DNA from: Dipteris shenzhenensis
Lineage: Eukaryota > Polypodiophyta > Polypodiopsida > Gleicheniales
Assembly (NCBI GenBank): GCA_047967505.1
Contig: CM106538.1
Length of the DNA: 64,000 nt
Strand: one strand, 5' to 3'
Shown here: in pieces, positions 10,820 through 21,358 of the stretch
Position numbering within the stretch: the stretch's first letter is position 1
How the letters are laid out: every line of letters starts with the position of its first letter
The notes under the pieces: generated by a model
Told to the model about the DNA's origin: nothing
Database searches by the model: none
Seen by the model: only the letters and a program-made list of their open reading frames with translations
Position numbers and translations under genes: made by a program

Positions 10820-11720
10820 GCTCTATTCCATGGGAGTGGCTGCAATCTTGCAATCTGCCATATGAAACTTCTTCAGGAGACTATCAACATACTTGAGCTG
10901 ACTCATGAATGTGCTATCTGAATATCTCCAGAACTCAATTCCAAGGTAGTAGTGCATAAGTCCAAGATCTTTCATGTCAAACTCTATAGATAAGTCTTGT
11001 TTCAATTTTTTGATGAAGCTTTCCTTGCTTCTTGTCACAATCAAATCATCTATGTACAAAAGTGCAATAGTAATGTCTTCCCCTTGAACTTTATAGTAGA
11101 GAGTATGATCTGCATTGGATTTCATGTATCCCAGATTAGCAAAATACTTATCAATTCTGCTGTACCAACTTTTGGGTGCTTGCTTTAAGCCATAGAGACT
11201 CTTGTTGAGATGGCAAACCTTATTCTCCTTTCCTGGTTCAACATAACCTGCTGGTTGTTGCATGTAGACTTCCTTAGCTAGATAACCATTGAGAAATGCA
11301 TTCTTGACATCAAGCTGATACATATTCCATCTGTTGAGTGTCACTAGTGATATCAAGAACAGTATGGAATCCATTTTTGCTACTGGAGCTAAGTCTCATC
11401 ATAATCTTGACCATATTGTTGTGCAAATCCTTTTGCAACTAGTTTGGCTTTGTATCACTGTATACTGCCATCTGGATTGTACTTCACTTTGTATACCCAT
11501 TTGTTTGCTATGGCCTTCTTTCCTGCTGGAAGGTCGCATAATTCCCAAGTATTATTCTTATACAAAGCATCCATTTCTTCATTCATAGTAGTTTGCCATT
11601 TTGGCTTGTCTACTACGTCTTTGAAGTACATTGGCTCTTCTGTAACCATGATGGTAGTCATAAGAGCATAGTTGGTGGTTTCCACCTGAATTGCTTCGCC
11701 TTTCTGAGCATATGTCAATC
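10820..11720 (-). pseudogene. pol: Copia A reverse transcriptase
   Basis: The N-terminal RT block (EEMDALYKNNTWELCDLP, KWVYKVKYNPDGS) lies at 11718-11455. A stop then separates it from the main 183-codon block at 11374-10823. That block carries QLDVKNAFLNG, GLKQAPKSWYSRID, the catalytic LLYIDDLIVT, and DLGLMHYYLGIEF. The Asp pair of the catalytic box is intact. Regular Copia RTs run unbroken from the integrase C-terminal linker, so this copy has lost frame in at least two places. Confidence 0.9.
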
Positions 11721-11940
11721 TAGTTGGAGGTCTGCTTTCCCTAGTAGACCATCTGAGCTGCTGTGGCTTTGCTTGGGGTGTTGCTGGAAATGCTTGCTCT
11801 TCTTCATCAACCTGTTCTGTAAATGACTGTGAAATTGATAGTTCTATCTCCTGTGTAGGTGAGGTTTTCCATTCTGATTCCTCATTAAAGATTACATCTC
11901 TGGAGATAATGACTTTGCACTTGATGGGATCATATAATTT

Positions 11941-13218
11941 TTATGCTTTTCTTTCTTCACTGTAGCCAACCATGATGCATTTGCGTGACTTCACATCCAA
12001 TTTCCTGCGATGATCATCATGTATGTGGGCATATGCTATGCAGCCAAATATGTAGAGATGCCCAATGTGTGGCTTGTGTCTAGTGAATGCTTCATAAGGA
12101 TTCATACCCTGTATTGGTTTGGTAGGAAGCCAATTAAGCAAATAGTTTGTAGTGGCTATTGCTTCTGCCCAATACTGATTCGAAAGATGCTTTTCACTAA
12201 GCATTGCTCTAGCACTGTTTGCTAAAGTCCCATTCTTCCTTTCAGCTCTTGCATTCTACTGACAAGTATCTGCACATGTGAATTGTCTTCAAATGCCGTG
12301 ACTTCTGCAAAAGTTCATGAATGCTGAAGACATGTCTTCACCTCCTCTATTTGATCTCATGACCTTGATCTTTCTACCTATCTGGTTTTCTACCATGGCT
12401 TTGAATTCTTGAAATCTAGAAAACACTTCAGATTTCTCTTTCAAAAAGTAGACCCAACAATATCTACTGTAGTCGTCGATGAAAGTCAAGTAGTAAAGTG
12501 AACCATTGATGCTGCGAATCTGGGCATAACCCCATACATCTATATGTATCAAATCAAGAATACCTTGTGCACAAGAGGTACTTCTGACAAAGTTGGCTTG
12601 CTTTTGTTTGCCGAAGCAGCATGTTTTGCAAACTTTTCCAAGAAAGTGTAGCTTTGGAATCCCAATTGCCATATTCTGATTCCTGAGATCTAACAAGTAC
12701 CTGAAGTTGACATGACCATATCTCTTGTGCCATTTTGCAGATAGTGGCATCTGTTGCGGTTGAGCTGATATGGCATGCTTATATGGTACTGTAGCTAGCA
12801 TTTTGTATAAGCGTCCTTCCTTGACACCTTTTGCTACTAGCTGACATCTTTTGGATTTGTCTCTGATAGTGCATTCATCACCGTTGAAGGTGACTCGATA
12901 ATTGTGTTCGGTCATTTGACCTACTGACAAGAGGTTCTTGCTGAGCTTCGGAACATAGAGCACATCTTTCACCAATCCTTTCATACCGGTGAAATTATTC
13001 ATAGGGATAACAGCTATCCCTTGAATTGGATTCGGTGTATTGTCTACTGTGTAGATGACATTTTTTTGACCTTCTAATGGTTTCATTTTTGTGAACCATT
13101 CCTGATGATTTGTCATGTGAGATGATGCACCGTTGTCGATGTACCAAGGATCCTGTTCCACTTGGTCGATTTGATAGTTGAAATCCTCTTTGGGATTGTA
13201 ATCAGTGTTTGGATACAC
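11941..13218 (-). pseudogene. pol: Copia A protease and integrase
   Basis: A 309-codon open frame (13218-12289) starts in the aspartic protease, with WYIDNGASSHMT (D-N-G-A in place of the common D-S-G-A). It continues through the GAG-pre-integrase zinc region (KWHKRYGHVN, then CKTCCFGKQKQ) into the integrase core with HIDVWG and FIDDYSR. The second catalytic Asp is replaced by Asn (RSNRGGE). Stops follow near 12290 and 12250, and AERKN with the catalytic Glu lies beyond them. The integrase C-terminal part continues at 12204-11941 (YWAEAIATTNYLLNWLPTK, KCIMVGYSEE). Integration activity is therefore lost twice over. Confidence 0.9.
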
Positions 13219-14090
13219 TATATCAGTCTAATGCATTTCCTCGCTTGTAAGAAACATATTCCCATGTTCATTTGCAAAATGACTATGACTAGAATGTCCA
13301 CCACGATGATTTCCTCTGCCTCGAGAATTCCCTCGATTTTTGCTGGATTGACCGCCTTGGTCGTACTGCTTCTTGCGGCAATCTCTTTCATAGTGTGTAA
13401 ACTTATGACAGTAGTTACATTGGATGTTTGACACATTGGTGGATGCATTCCCTCATCCTTGAAATCTTCCTCGGTTGGAATGATTTCCTCTTTGCTGATT
13501 TTGATGCTACTGGGGATAATGCTGATGCTGATGCTGATGATGACCACTTATCTGGTATGATCTACCTCTACCTTCTCTGCTTCTATTTGAAGCTGTGAGT
13601 GCCTGATCATTAGAATTACCTTTGCGTGCTTGGATGGCCTAATTCCTTAGTTCTTCACTAAGTAGGAGTGACTGAAGTTCTTCCAATGTCAAAATTTGCC
13701 ATTGAATGGTAATACTTTGAACTAGATTCTCGTATCCCTCTCCTAGTCCATTCAGAACGACTTGAACCATTTCTACAGGGTTCATAGTCTCTCCTGCTGC
13801 TACAAGTTGATTGTTGTAGTCTTTTATGCCGAGTACATAAGCATGACTAGTTTCGCTGCTGTTGTGAAAACTCTAGTTGATCTGGTTTCTCAGGGTGAGA
13901 ATCCTAGATGTGTTCTTGGACTCGTAGAGAGCTGCGAACATATCCCATGCTTCTTTCGATGTCTTGATTGTGTTGAGCTATCCTAGCATGACATCTTGCA
14001 ATTCTGCTTGATCAGATGTCATGAAAATCTCTGTATGAATCAACTGCAAATACAGTGACTATGCCAAGTAAAATCTCTCAACCATCGGTG
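13219..14090 (-). pseudogene. gag: Copia A gag
   Basis: Blocks typical of plant Copia gag (UBN2-like) read leftwards from about 14060: EAWDMFAALY, YNNQLVAAGETMNP, VLNGLGEGYENLV and LEELQSLLLSEE. These are followed by a His/Gln-rich stretch and a zinc knuckle CNYCHKFTHYERDC at about 13420-13380. The region after the knuckle is Gly/Arg/Ser-rich. Several frames are needed to follow it. The protease begins directly downstream, as in normal Copia gag-pol fusions. Confidence 0.85.
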
Positions 14091-15767
14091 AAGATAAAAC
14101 TACAATATATAAAATCTCTTATCTATATTACAAGGCTTGTGGCAATGATACTGGGAATAGCCAAGAGGCTTTACAAGGCTGAAATGATGTGCACAATGCT
14201 ATAAGATAGCTGAATAGGCTTTACAATGGTGGCATGTGTGTGTGAAATCAAGTGCTATCTACCCATTGAAACAATCTACAATGCCTCTATACTCTCTGAA
14301 GTTTGCTCACTAAACTGATGAACGTAAGGTTTCAGGTAATGTAATGATGTGAAACCGTATGTGAGTGTATGGACTGACTCCGAGTAGATACTAGTCGAGA
14401 ATTTTAGGCATGGCTTATATTGGCAACTTGGGGAAATTCAAAGCGTCCCCTCTATGGCGATCTAGTCTACTCTGATCTAGATCTATACCAACTATCAAGT
14501 GATGAAAGAACAACAAATAATTCCTTTTCTTTGTTCTTTTTAAGTGCAGGGTCAGATGCATCAATGTAGAGGCGAATGTGCATGAAGGAAATGGTTTTGT
14601 CAATGGCAAGGCTCAAATGTGAGTGTAACTTGCACCAAAATGTGCGTGTGATGTGACAAGCGTGTAGAGCATGAAAAAATGGGCGACTTTCCTTTTTGGA
14701 GCGCCCTAAAATTCTTCCTGGATCAAGAGATACGACTTGATCTAGGTGGAGGGGCAAAAAAGGAGTTGTCACTGTGGGTCACATGCAGTGATGATGTGGC
14801 ACTGTGCCAAGCAAGAGATGTGCCAGTGGAGCCCTGTGCTGAGGTGGTAGGAGTGGTCACATGAAGTGACTGTGGAGCACTGTATGTGCCTGTAGAGGTC
14901 AGTGTTGACTGAACAGCTAAGGTGGCACTATTGATGATGTCAGCAAATGATGTGGCAATGATGACATGGCAAATTATGTGGCATTGATGACATGGCATTA
15001 ATGATGTGGCATAGGTGATGTGGCTATGCTGACATGACAGTTGGTGATGACGTTGTAGATAAGGTGATGTGGCAAGCGCGAGAGACTACTGACATGGCAC
15101 TCATAATTGACGTGGCAGATAAGGAGATAAGGCCACGTGTCACAAGGAGAGATAACAGAATCTATGGAGATTCTATCAAAATCACGTAGATTCTGTCGTG
15201 ATTGAGAATTCTATCGATATTTGTTAAGGTGAGTCGATTGAGAATTCCGTCGGTGAGCTTGGAGCTCTTGCAGATTCGTTGGTGCTAGATCATAGAGGAG
15301 CCGATATGAAAGCTGTTGCATTGTCTAGAGCACGGTGTAGGAGCCGCTTCCCTGGCATGGATTACTTTGGAGGCCCGTGGCTATGGGTGTCAATTTCATT
15401 GGAGGCTCGAGTCATTGGAAAAACTCTCTCCCTTGAGAGCTCTCTCTCTCTTAAAAGAGATAGGATAGTTCAATTCTATTTCTCTCAATGAAGAAGAATG
15501 AAATCAAAACAAAACAATACTCTCACTCTCTTTCTGTAACATAAATCTCTCAAAGAAGAAATGAAAAAAACAGAATTCTCAAATGAATTGGATGGAAATC
15601 TCTCATGAAATCTCTCTCCCCATAGATGGAAATTCTTCTGAATGAGAAGGAAATTTCTCTCTTTCAATGAATAGAAATTCTTCACTCAACAGAAGTGAAC
15701 AGAATGAAAGACTACCTCTCAATCTCACACTCTCAAGGATCGCAATGCCTCAGCGGAAGGCAAGGGA
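14091..15767 (-). other. Long 5' leader of Copia A
   Basis: About 1.7 kb separates the PBS (15768-15779) from gag on the minus strand. No domain is visible. Between 14780 and 15130 there is a loose array of GATGTGGCA/TGACGTGGCA-type units of about 12-18 bp. The same kind of array lies at 33360-33820 in the second family A copy and near 21940-22030 in the LARD element, so it is a feature of these leaders rather than chance. Confidence 0.7.
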
Positions 15768-15779
15768 GCTCCGATACCA

Positions 15780-16035
15780 TGACAAAATATGAAGAGGGGA
15801 GAGGAGAAGAGTGGAGATGAGGAGAGAGGGCACAGCTAGAAAGCACACCACAAATGACTAACTATACACTAGATTTAGTTGAAAAAATAAAATATATACA
15901 AACCCATTTAGGGTTAGGGTTAGGGATCTAACCCTTTCCTTTATAGCACTCTATAAGGTTAGTGCTATGCACATATGATCACATGATGGTGCTATGCACA
16001 CATGATCACATGATGTTGAGCATGAACTCTCAACA
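15780..16035 (-). repeat. 5' LTR of Copia A
   Basis: A 256-bp LTR, TGACAAAATATGAAG...CTCTCAACA, close to the copy at 9756-10008. TATAAAG is at 15939-15945 (minus). The telomere-like TTTAGGGTTAGGGTTAGGG lies at 15907-15925. The minus-strand PBS abuts its left end and the TTGGA duplication abuts its right end. Confidence 0.95.
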
Positions 16036-16040
16036 TTGGA
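16036..16040. repeat. Target site duplication TTGGA (right)
   Basis: Second copy of the 5-bp duplication made when Copia A inserted into Gypsy pol. Protease coding sequence of the host Gypsy resumes immediately to the right. Confidence 0.95.
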
Positions 16041-16962
16041 ATGTGGACTTTTTCCTTCTGTCTTCGTAGTGACAATGTATTGAGCTCCTAGTTTTACTTG
16101 ACTCTTGCTTGCCAAAGCCAAAATCTGCCCAATAAGAAATTGTATTCCGGGACTAGGCACCTTCATGTTGACTACCACAAATGAGACTAAACAAAATCCT
16201 TGCAACCTCCATCACTATGGCTTTAAGGATTCCCAGTGGCCTCACTGCCATTGATCAAAGCTATCCACACCAGAAATGGTGTTGGCTCCCATTTAGTCCA
16301 TCACATCTCCTGACAAGTCTTCAAGCTTACGCTATTGATCCCCGACACCCATCAATCAGCACTTGTGGACTTAACTTTCTTGAGATGATATATGCATATC
16401 AATGAGTGGAACTGCTAGAACTGGGCTTGATGCGGCTTGAAAACCATCCACCTCTGGGACTGCAGTGTGACCCGTCAAGGGATCAGTTGCTTGTGGAATT
16501 ATGGCATTAGTTTTAACAATCACCTGAGGGAAATTTGGATTGGCATGCCCAGGAGGTATTCAACTACTATGGACTCATCAGATCTTGTGGCTACCTTCAA
16601 CAAATTCTCTATCACATCTAGTACATGGCTTGGTGCTAGTCTTACAGTGACCTACACAGGTTAGGATCCTTTCCCAACCTGTAGTGGCACTTCTACTACC
16701 TTAAACCGTGGCACTTTCACAAACTGCACCTTGTGGATTGTATCTGCCACTAATTAGGGAACTGAAACTTCCTTTAGTGGGTTTGCCTCCTTGACTTAGT
16801 CCACCACATGTCGTCACATTGCATTTTGCATTGGCAGTTGTAGTAGTGCAGTCATCCTTATGGGTGAGCCCCGTAGCACTTTGCTAGATTGGGTCATGAT
16901 GTTAATTTTGGGTGTGACTTCTGGATCATCATCCACGATCTAGACCATCAATGTGCTGGACA
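16041..16962 (-). pseudogene. pol: Gypsy protease and upstream linker remnant
   Basis: On the minus strand, VLIDGCRGSI near 16363-16340 resembles the retropepsin active-site block of plant Gypsy elements (LIDGG-type). It is followed by VRPLGIL near 16230 and by a protease-end block PSPGIQFLIGQILALAS near 16160-16110 that parallels the family's LLGRPWL region. Stops and frameshifts lie between. Upstream (16400-16962) a proline/valine-rich linker has no recognised domain. It belongs to the same interrupted element as the RT at 7867-9755. Confidence 0.7.
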
Positions 16963-17947
16963 CTATTAGTCGGAAAAGAAATCAGGACCAGAGGCTAGAG
17001 GCTAAGCATGGCGACGCTCGAGGCCATAGAGGAAAGGAGAACATGAGGGCGAAACATTATCATGGGAGGGGAAAAGGAATTAGAAGGGGAGGGAATGAAG
17101 AGGGAGACTATGACACAAGGGGAAAGGGAGAGGGGGAAGAGAAGCATGTACATGATGGGAGGAGGAATGTAAAGATCAAGACATCAAAGGAAGAGGACCA
17201 TGCTTTATTTTGAAAGGAAGAGAAGGGAGAAATCAAAGAACTAGCTAGGTGGCTTTACAAGAATGAGAGCGTCTCATCAAGGCATAGCCCCCTCCTTTTA
17301 TAGCCAAGAGAGGGCTCTCTCCCAATAAATGCATCCTCCCACATGTATGCACATGTATGGTGTGTGTGGAAAAGTCTCCCATGTGGGCTAGGCAGTTACG
17401 CACTCTCAATTGTGTGCGACAACCCTTTGCCTCATTTTTCCACATAAATCAAGCCCCATATCTCAAGTCTATGATATTCCCTTGGTCTCTCCCAATTTTA
17501 TAATATGTTCAAACCTCTAGGAGGACAAGTGGAGGGTTGGCACAAGGAATCTTGCCACCTCATCCTACTTTTTCCATTATTTAACTTGCATCCTTGGACT
17601 ATCTATACCTCCCCCACATGGGCCTATCCTATATGGAGGGAATAACCCAATATAATATCCATCTCCACCTATTTTATATTACTTCTCCCATGGACTTTGA
17701 GCCATATCTCACTAAATGCAGCCTAGGTAGAGGGGTGGCACATGGAGGAGCCATGCCACCTTACATTTTATAATATTACTACCATGGATTATGTACATCA
17801 TACCTTATGGGTCCTCTTACGTGGAAGGGTGGCACATGGTCATGCCTTGCCACCTCAACCCTGGGCCCTATGCACACCATATTTTATTATACTATTGCCA
17901 CACATACAAACACACACATATTAATGCCTTTTTCCTTAGACAAATTC
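16963..17947 (-). repeat. Gypsy-type LTR copy B (inner end truncated)
   Basis: It is closely similar to 19678-20664 and, in reverse, to 53432-54431. Its left end reads CTATTAGTCGGAAAAG. The right end stops at GACAAATT, missing the TATCC..TAATAG end seen in copy C. On the minus strand it contains a TATAAAAGG core promoter (17294-17302). Confidence 0.85.
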
Positions 17948-18735
17948 TTGAGAATATACACGGATCCAAGATGTCATCACACCAAGACTAAAATTCAGAC
18001 ATCCCAAGTTTCTCGATAGTCCAAGATAGGTAGAAGGAGAGGGTGGGGAGAATTCAACACTTGAGCCAAACGTTCAGTACCAAATAAACTTGCAATCCTT
18101 TGTTGATAGTTTATCTTTAGAACAAAAGGAATTACAACTTGAAGCTCGAAATGAGGCACAAAAGGTTGATTAGGTACAAATGGATTCCTTGGTCGAAACA
18201 TTACCAAGCATAGATGAGGCCTAGAGACCTTTGTAGTGAGATTGAGAATAAACCATTCAAGATGAGCTTATCCACAGGAATTAACAAGCAGATGCACCAA
18301 ATCTCCCCCCAAGCTTGGCGAGCATCCCACCCTTCAATGAAGGACAGCCTTTTAATTACCTCTGAAGTAGCAAGTAGCTCGATCAGCACACAATGAGTAG
18401 AATTAAAATCAAAGTTCTCCCAACGTATCAATAGTTCTTCACCTTGAACCACATCCACGGTGTATCATCCCACCTGTCGTCTCCTTGAACAATGCACTGG
18501 ACAATCAACCGTTGAAGGTCGACATGAATATCAAGAAAGAGATCTCGCCAATTGGTAGCTGTAATGAGCGGAGGACCAGGCACCAAATCCTTAAACTCAT
18601 CGAGAAGTGACATAAATATCCACCCTCCTCGTGTGGCATGCATCCGTGAAGTGGACTTGGAAAAGTTTCGAATTGGCAATCTAGTAGGAGATGTGAATAG
18701 AGCACATGAAATGAAGTACTTTTGCTTTTTATAGC
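17948..18735 (-). pseudogene. Unrecognised coding remnant X
   Basis: Minus-strand frames of 70-85 codons read in series from 18735 to 17995 with frameshifts between them. They show LLDEFKDLVPGPPLI, NWRDLFLDIHVDLQRLI, LSFIEGWDARQAWGEIW, RIASLFGTERLAQVLNSP and LPILDYRETWDVW. They do not resemble gag or pol proteins and I do not recognise the family. Part of the same sequence (17964-18120) occurs again, inverted, at 46505-46660, so it is mobile or was carried by a mobile element. Possibilities are a captured host-gene fragment or an undescribed element protein. Confidence 0.5.
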
Positions 18736-18814
18736 AAGAGTAAACTCCCCACGGTTAGAGAGTTACAGTTCTCGAGATTTCAATATATAAACAAAAATCA
18801 TTACATTTTCATCA

Positions 18815-18900
18815 CTTCCAACTTGTTGACCCAATGATAAGTCTCCCTTTTGTGAAGGGGGAGGTCTTGGGTTCAAATCCTACTCTTTAATAAAAAGAGA
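18815..18900 (+). mobile_element. Possible tRNA-derived SINE head
   Basis: TTGACCCAATGATAAG (18826-18841) resembles a pol III A box. GGTTCAAATCC (18870-18880) matches the B box, with about 30 bp between. This spacing and the text between (CTCCCTTTTGTGAAGGGGGA) resemble the head of plant tRNA-derived SINEs. An AT-rich then purine-rich tail follows. I see no target duplication, so the call is tentative. Confidence 0.4.
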
Positions 18901-18934
18901 GGAGAGGAGAGGAGAAGGAGAAGAGAAAGTGAAG

Positions 18935-19390
18935 GAGAAGAAGAAGAGAAGAGAGAGGGGGGTGTGGGATCTGCTGTTACCATTTTGCAGAAACTCAGAA
19001 AAACTATCAGTGACCAGAAGACATAGCAGCCCAGAAAACTGTCACGCGGGTGAACACAGTAGACGCGTGAACCGAGAAAACTGTCCATGACTAGAAGACA
19101 CAGGAGCTCAAAAAACTGTTGCACGGGTGAACACAATAGACGCGCGAATCGAATGCATGCAAGAAGAAGAAGAAGAGAAGAGAGCGGGGGGCGCGAGATA
19201 TGCTATTACAGTTTTTCAAAAACTCAAAAAAACTATCCGCAACCAGAAGACGTAGTAGCCCAGAAAACTATCATACGGGTGAACACAGTAGACACACGAA
19301 TTGAGAAAACTATCCACGACCAGAAGACGCAAGAGCCCAGAAAACTGTCGCGCGAGTGAACACAGTAGACGCGCGAATCGAATGCGCATG
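18935..19390. repeat. Tandem repeat, two 230-bp units of 76-bp subunits
   Basis: Two units (about 18935-19160 and 19161-19390) each start with a GAAGAAGAAGAGAAGAGAG purine tract. Each then carries two diverged 76-bp subunits of the form AACTATC..GACCAGAAGACRYAG..CAGAAAACTGTC..GGGTGAACACAGTAGACGCG. The GC-rich subunits contrast with the AT-rich surroundings. It lies inside the insert 16963-20664. Confidence 0.8.
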
Positions 19391-19677
19391 TAGGAACTCA
19401 GAAGGAGCACAGATAGTATAGTTCTACAGATGCAACCGGTATGAGCAGAAGATTTGTCAGCCAGAATACACATAGGAACCGTGAGCAGAAAGCAAGAGAC
19501 TAAAAGTGCAGAAGCAGAGAGGTTTTGCAGCCATAGAGATAGGGAAGGCACACAGTTTAGAGGCGCAAAAGAAGAGAACTATGCATGGAAGAGGCTGCAG
19601 TGCTGCACCCAGTCGTAGGAGTAACAGATTTTATACCACTAGCCATGGAGATTTCAATCCCAGCAGCCACACCATTT

Positions 19678-20664
19678 CTATCAGCCGGAAAAAAAATCAG
19701 GACCAGAGGCTAGAGGCTAAGCATGGTGACGCTCGAGGGCCATAGAGGAAAGGAGAACGTGAGGGCGAAATGTTATCATGAGAGGGGAAAAGGAACTAGA
19801 AGGGGAGGGAATGAAGAGGAAGACTATGACACAAGGGGAAAGGGAGAGGGGGAAGAGAAGCATGTACATGATGAGAGGAGGATTGTAATGATCGAGACAT
19901 CAAGGGAAGAGGACCATGCTTTATTTTGAAAGGAAGAGAAGGGAGAAATCAAAGTACTAGCTAGGTGGCTTTACAAGAATGAGCACGTCTCATCAAGGAA
20001 TAGCCCCCTCCTTTTATAGCCAAGAGAGGGCTCTCTCCCAATAAATGCATCCTCCCACATGTATGGTGTGTGTGGAAAAGTCTCCCATGTGGGCTAGGCG
20101 GTTACGCACTCTCAATTGTGTGCGACAACCCTTTGCCTTATTTTTCCACATAAATCAAGCCCCATATCTCAAGTCTATGATACTCCCTTGGTCTCTCCCA
20201 ATTTTATAATATGTTCAAACCTCTAGGAGGACAAGTGGAGGGTTGGCACAAGGAATCTTGCCACCTTATCCTACTTTTTCCATTATTTAACTTGCATCCT
20301 TGGACTATCTATACCTCCCCCACATGGGCCTATCCTATATGGAGGGAATAACCCAATATAATATCCATCTCCACCTATTTTATATTACTTCTCCCATGGA
20401 CTTTGAGCCATATCTCACTAAATGTAGCCTAGGTGGAGGGGTGGCACATGGAGGAGCCATGCCACCTTACATTTTATAATATTATTACCATGAATTATGT
20501 ACATCACACCTTATGGGTCCTCTTACGTGGAAGGGTGGCACATGGTCATGCCCTGCTACCTGAACCCTGGGCCCTATGCACACCATATTTTATTATACTA
20601 TTGCCACACATACAAACACACACATATTAATGCCTTTTTCCTTAGACAAATTTATCCGTAATAG
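19678..20664 (-). repeat. Gypsy-type LTR copy C (complete)
   Basis: A 987-bp repeat beginning CTATCAGCCGG and ending TCCGTAATAG, so in sense orientation it runs from CTATTA-like to TGATAG-like ends rather than TG...CA. A minus-strand TATAAAAGG lies at 20010-20018. A candidate primer site starting TGGTGTGGCTGCTGG (minus strand) lies three bases inside the left end, but I cannot assign its tRNA. Confidence 0.85.
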
Positions 20665-21056
20665 CACTCATTCTTAGCCTCTAGGCAGTCATTCTACCAA
20701 TCACCCTGTTCCAGTAGAACAACCAATTCTTCGGTTGATTTCCACCATGACCACTACCTCCTCATCTACGGCCATGGCCTCCTCCGCTACCACCTCTGGA
20801 ATAAGAGTGGTCCTAGGGGTCCATATTCCCAGATTGCTATGCATAGGAGGCTTCTAGATTGGTAGATGTGGGGGTTGTCCCTTGGATATACCCTTGCAAT
20901 TTTAGACCTCATCCATTGTAGTGACATTGGTATGTGGTGTGCATATTGGTCATACAGATGGCACACCACTTCTCATTTAAAGCACATTCTGTCATTGAGT
21001 GGCTAGAATTCCAATAGTAAATGCACTAGAGTTCCATTCTTCCTCTACCTGCCCTC
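20665..21056 (-). pseudogene. gag: Gypsy gag C-terminal part with zinc knuckles
   Basis: On the minus strand CAICMTNMHTTYQC (about 20965-20925) is a perfect C-x2-C-x4-H-x4-C knuckle. Directly upstream CIYYWNSSHSMTEC is a second one whose second Cys has become Tyr. Both precede a Gly/Arg-rich tail (GGSGGGHGR). The knuckles bind element RNA in the family. The piece is continuous in sense with gag at 23665-24991 once the inserted element is ignored. It ends at the LTR-bracketed insert. Confidence 0.8.
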
Positions 21057-21358
21057 TGACAAAACATGTGTGCCTCAGGATCTATGGAGCACTCTAATGA
21101 TGGAACCTATGTGGAGACATGATGAAGAGAGTGCTCATGACATGTACCTCAAGTCAATTAGGTTCCAAGATAGATTAGCTTGGACTCATAAAGAGAATCT
21201 TGAGATAGTGTAAAGTGCTTGATTGATATTACTTCAAATGAACCTCCCTTTTATAGGTGAGGGTACTTACATCCATATGCTTGCTCACATGTGGGATATC
21301 TCCTCCATGCCATGTGGCAGCTTGCCCACATGTGCTCATGGCACCACAACTCTCAACA
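21057..21358 (-). repeat. 3' LTR of the LARD element
   Basis: A 302-bp LTR with TGAC..AACA ends, nearly identical to 23360-23664. TATAAAAGG (minus) is visible near 21250. Preceded by the CCCTC duplication. Confidence 0.9.

Larger units (their letters stand above)
9756..16035 (-). mobile_element. Complete-length Ty1/Copia element (family A)
   Basis: This 6.28-kb minus-strand element has LTRs of 253 and 256 bp, a PBS close to initiator tRNA-Met (TGGTATCGGAGC, 15768-15779), a leader of about 1.7 kb, gag, protease, integrase, RT and RNase H in Copia order, a polypurine tract (TTGAGGGAAGG, present twice near 10009-10050) and a 5-bp target duplication TTGGA. The polyprotein is interrupted by several stops, and an integrase catalytic Asp is changed. 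Family A LTRs recur at 31814-32070 and 62411-62667. Confidence 0.95.
16963..20664 (-). mobile_element. Insert bracketed by Gypsy-type LTRs, no pol
   Basis: Two direct repeats of almost 1 kb (16963-17947 and 19678-20664) enclose 1.7 kb. Their orientation, judged from the LTR that follows Gypsy pol at 53432, makes this a minus-strand element. The interior has no gag or pol domain. It holds an unrecognised coding remnant (X), a SINE-like sequence and a tandem repeat. The left LTR lacks its inner 12 or so bases and any polypurine tract, and no clear target duplication is visible. It may therefore be one LARD-type element or two solo-like LTRs around unrelated DNA. Confidence 0.55.

Noticed and set aside
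12289-13218. 309-codon open frame as an intact gene
   Set aside because: It is the protease-integrase part of a Copia polyprotein, cut by stops on both sides and lacking a catalytic Asp.
18826-18880. Functional tRNA gene
   Set aside because: Only A and B box-like motifs are present. No cloverleaf stems or acceptor pairing can be drawn.
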